DNA of 64,000 nucleotides from a candidate division FCPU426 bacterium (GTDB lineage Bacteria; Oederibacteriota; Muellerivitia; Muellerivitales; DAHXKG01), in NCBI GenBank assembly GCA_027366525.1, contig DAHXKG010000005.1, positions 66,575 through 130,574 of the forward strand, read 5' to 3'. Below, piece after piece: positions 62,682 through 64,000 of the stretch. The notes under the pieces are model-generated. The model saw only the letters and a program-made list of their open reading frames with translations, searched no databases and was not told the origin of the DNA. The translations under genes and the position numbers were made by a program. How positions within the stretch are numbered: position 1 is the first letter of the stretch; each line of letters starts with the position of its first letter.

Positions 62682-64000
62682 GTGCTAAAAAAAAATTCTT
62701 GGTTGGGAATATTTATCATTGCCATGTTGACATTAATTCCGGAAGGAGTTTTGGCTCAAATGGCAGTGACAGTTACCAATAATAGTGGAAGTGTAAGTGT
62801 TGCGGGAAGTCTTGGTGAAGCGGTGTCGGAAATTAACGGATATAGCGGAGGTGGTAATATTGTTTTAGCTATTTCACCCAATGCCCCAATTACGTTGAAT
62901 CAACCGCTACCTGCTTCAGAAAGTGTTACATTTTTAGGAACCAGTACAGATTCTACACTAACAATGATTGGTGAAAATGAGTCAACGGCTACCAGTAATT
63001 TTTCAAACAATTTAAGATTAGATTCAGGAATGACTTTTAATTTTGAAAATGATGGTAGCGGAGGGGTGGGGCAATTGGATTGTATGGTTACAGTAGGCAC
63101 CAACTTAAGTGTGGAAGCGAATACCGCGTTAACCATTCTTGCCGCGGATGGGACAACCGGAAGCGCGGCGGGTAGTGCAGTATTAGGCGTAAATGATTCA
63201 AGCATATTGAATAATTCAAATTCAATGTTTTTAAAAGGTGGTACTGGCGGTGAAAATACGTCTGGAACTGGAGGCGCAGGAGGGGATGCAAGTATACAAA
63301 CTGTTATCTTGAATTTTTCTGGAAGTGATTCTCAAGTTAATTTAATGGGTGGAAACGGTGGTATTGGGGCCACGACAGGAATAGGTGGCAATGCATCGAT
63401 CGTGGGCGCTCAATTAACATTTTTAGGAAGTTCAAATGAAGTCACCCTTTCTGCGGGCAATGGTGAACTGGGTGGTAGTGCCGGGATAACATTGGATTTA
63501 TTTTCTACTTCTGAAAATTCAAATAATTTAAGCATTCTAAGTGGATCCGGCATACAAAATTCTGGTAATGCCACTGGATCGATTTCTGCAATTTTTCTAA
63601 CTGGAAATTTAAATAAAATTCTTATTCAAGGAGCCATCGGCGGCAATGGTGGTAATGCTGCGTTGACTAGTAATTCTGCGATTTTATCGAATAGTTCAAA
63701 TGGAATTCTTATTCTTGGTGGAAATACCAATAGTAATGGAATTGGCGGAAGTGCTTGGGTTTCCATAGGAACCGTTGAACTATCAGGATCATCAAATTTA
63801 ATAGATTCAATGGGTGGCTCAGGAACTACAGGTGGAAGTGTATCTATGATGCTTGGGAAGCTTACATTGGAGAACTCTCAGGATGACCTAAATATATTAG
63901 GGGGGACAGGCACCTCCCAAGAGGGAAATGCATATGTTACCGTTGGTACGTTTCAAGGCGATGGCGTTGTAACTATTTTAGGAGCGAATCCAGAATTTCA
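62682..64000 (+). CDS. Gly/Ser/Asn-rich exported repeat protein (partial, runs off the window)
   Basis: An open frame of at least 439 codons with no stop before the end of the window. It starts with GTG behind GAGG (a second GTG at 62676 is possible). A signal peptide (GIFIIAMLTLIPEGVLAQ) is followed by short hydrophobic/Gly-Asn-rich repeats such as LKGGTGGENTSGTGGAGGDA and NLMGGNGGIGATTGIGGNAS, the look of a right-handed beta-helix surface protein or autotransporter passenger. No known family is assigned, and the C-terminal anchor lies outside the window. Confidence 0.75.
   Translation, partial: MLKKNSWLGIFIIAMLTLIPEGVLAQMAVTVTNNSGSVSVAGSLGEAVSEINGYSGGGNIVLAISPNAPITLNQPLPASESVTFLGTSTDSTLTMIGENESTATSNFSNNLRLDSGMTFNFENDGSGGVGQLDCMVTVGTNLSVEANTALTILAADGTTGSAAGSAVLGVNDSSILNNSNSMFLKGGTGGENTSGTGGAGGDASIQTVILNFSGSDSQVNLMGGNGGIGATTGIGGNASIVGAQLTFLGSSNEVTLSAGNGELGGSAGITLDLFSTSENSNNLSILSGSGIQNSGNATGSISAIFLTGNLNKILIQGAIGGNGGNAALTSNSAILSNSSNGILILGGNTNSNGIGGSAWVSIGTVELSGSSNLIDSMGGSGTTGGSVSMMLGKLTLENSQDDLNILGGTGTSQEGNAYVTVGTFQGDGVVTILGANPEF

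Overview
The window is an AT-rich bacterial chromosome segment with densely packed housekeeping genes. The host is almost certainly a diderm (Gram-negative type) bacterium: there is a TonB-dependent receptor, an outer-membrane-type barrel protein, Sec-exported repeat proteins, an SbmA/BacA-like transporter and several signal-peptide proteins. I see no phage, insertion sequence, CRISPR array or rRNA. The Thr-Pro-rich linker protein with an FlgD/type-IX-like C-terminus, the tRNA-Leu/tig/clpP/clpX block and the two-gene serine operon are a mixture I associate with little-cultured candidate phyla rather than a model lineage, but the taxonomic placement is only a guess.

Layout. 1-3.1 kb: UPF0145 protein, then trxB and glpD on the minus strand. 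3.2-6.6 kb: tRNA-Leu(UAG) followed closely by tig, clpP and clpX, a protein folding and degradation block. 6.6-9.5 kb: a two-gene serine operon (class V aminotransferase plus serA), whose promoter is bracketed by two near-perfect TTGTGAA-N4-TTCACAA palindromes (Rex-like, also CRP/FNR-like). 9.7-14.2 kb: secreted and barrel proteins, a PilZ protein, a chemoreceptor-like protein and a zinc-ribbon/TPR protein. 14.2-17.3 kb: a minus-strand envelope glycan or lipid operon (flippase-like membrane protein, FAD oxidoreductase, family 2 glycosyltransferase). 18.1-21.5 kb: TPR protein, uracil-DNA glycosylase family protein, leucyl aminopeptidase. 21.5-26 kb: two ECF-sigma/anti-sigma modules, the first with a Spy/CpxP-like periplasmic partner, the second strongly diverged. 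26-31.6 kb: ychF and a 1420-residue secreted Thr-Pro-repeat protein. 31.6-35 kb: nth, and divergently a three-gene ABC-2 exporter. 35-37.8 kb: a TonB-dependent receptor with a Cys-rich small protein. 38-44.6 kb: marC, NAD kinase, phosphoglycerate mutase and a complete riboflavin operon (ribD, ribE, DUF327, ribBA, ribH, nusB). 45.2-54.7 kb: phosphoesterase, ligA, a small exported protein, secA, priA and a pseudouridine synthase. 54.7-59.2 kb: an AraC-type regulator and an APC permease fused to a complete PII signalling domain, the latter behind a sigma-54-type promoter. 60-64 kb: SbmA-like ABC transporter, superoxide dismutase and the start of a Gly-rich exported protein that runs off the window.

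The strongest points for follow-up are: (1) the permease-PII fusion with a -24/-12 promoter, which suggests nitrogen control built into one gene at both the transcriptional and protein levels; (2) the paired palindromes around the serine operon promoter, which suggest redox (NADH) or CRP/FNR-type control; (3) at least four genes whose -10 box lies only 6-9 bases before the start codon, mostly without a Shine-Dalgarno sequence, which suggests leaderless mRNAs beside normal SD-led genes. Product calls come from reading motifs by eye; no database search was run.
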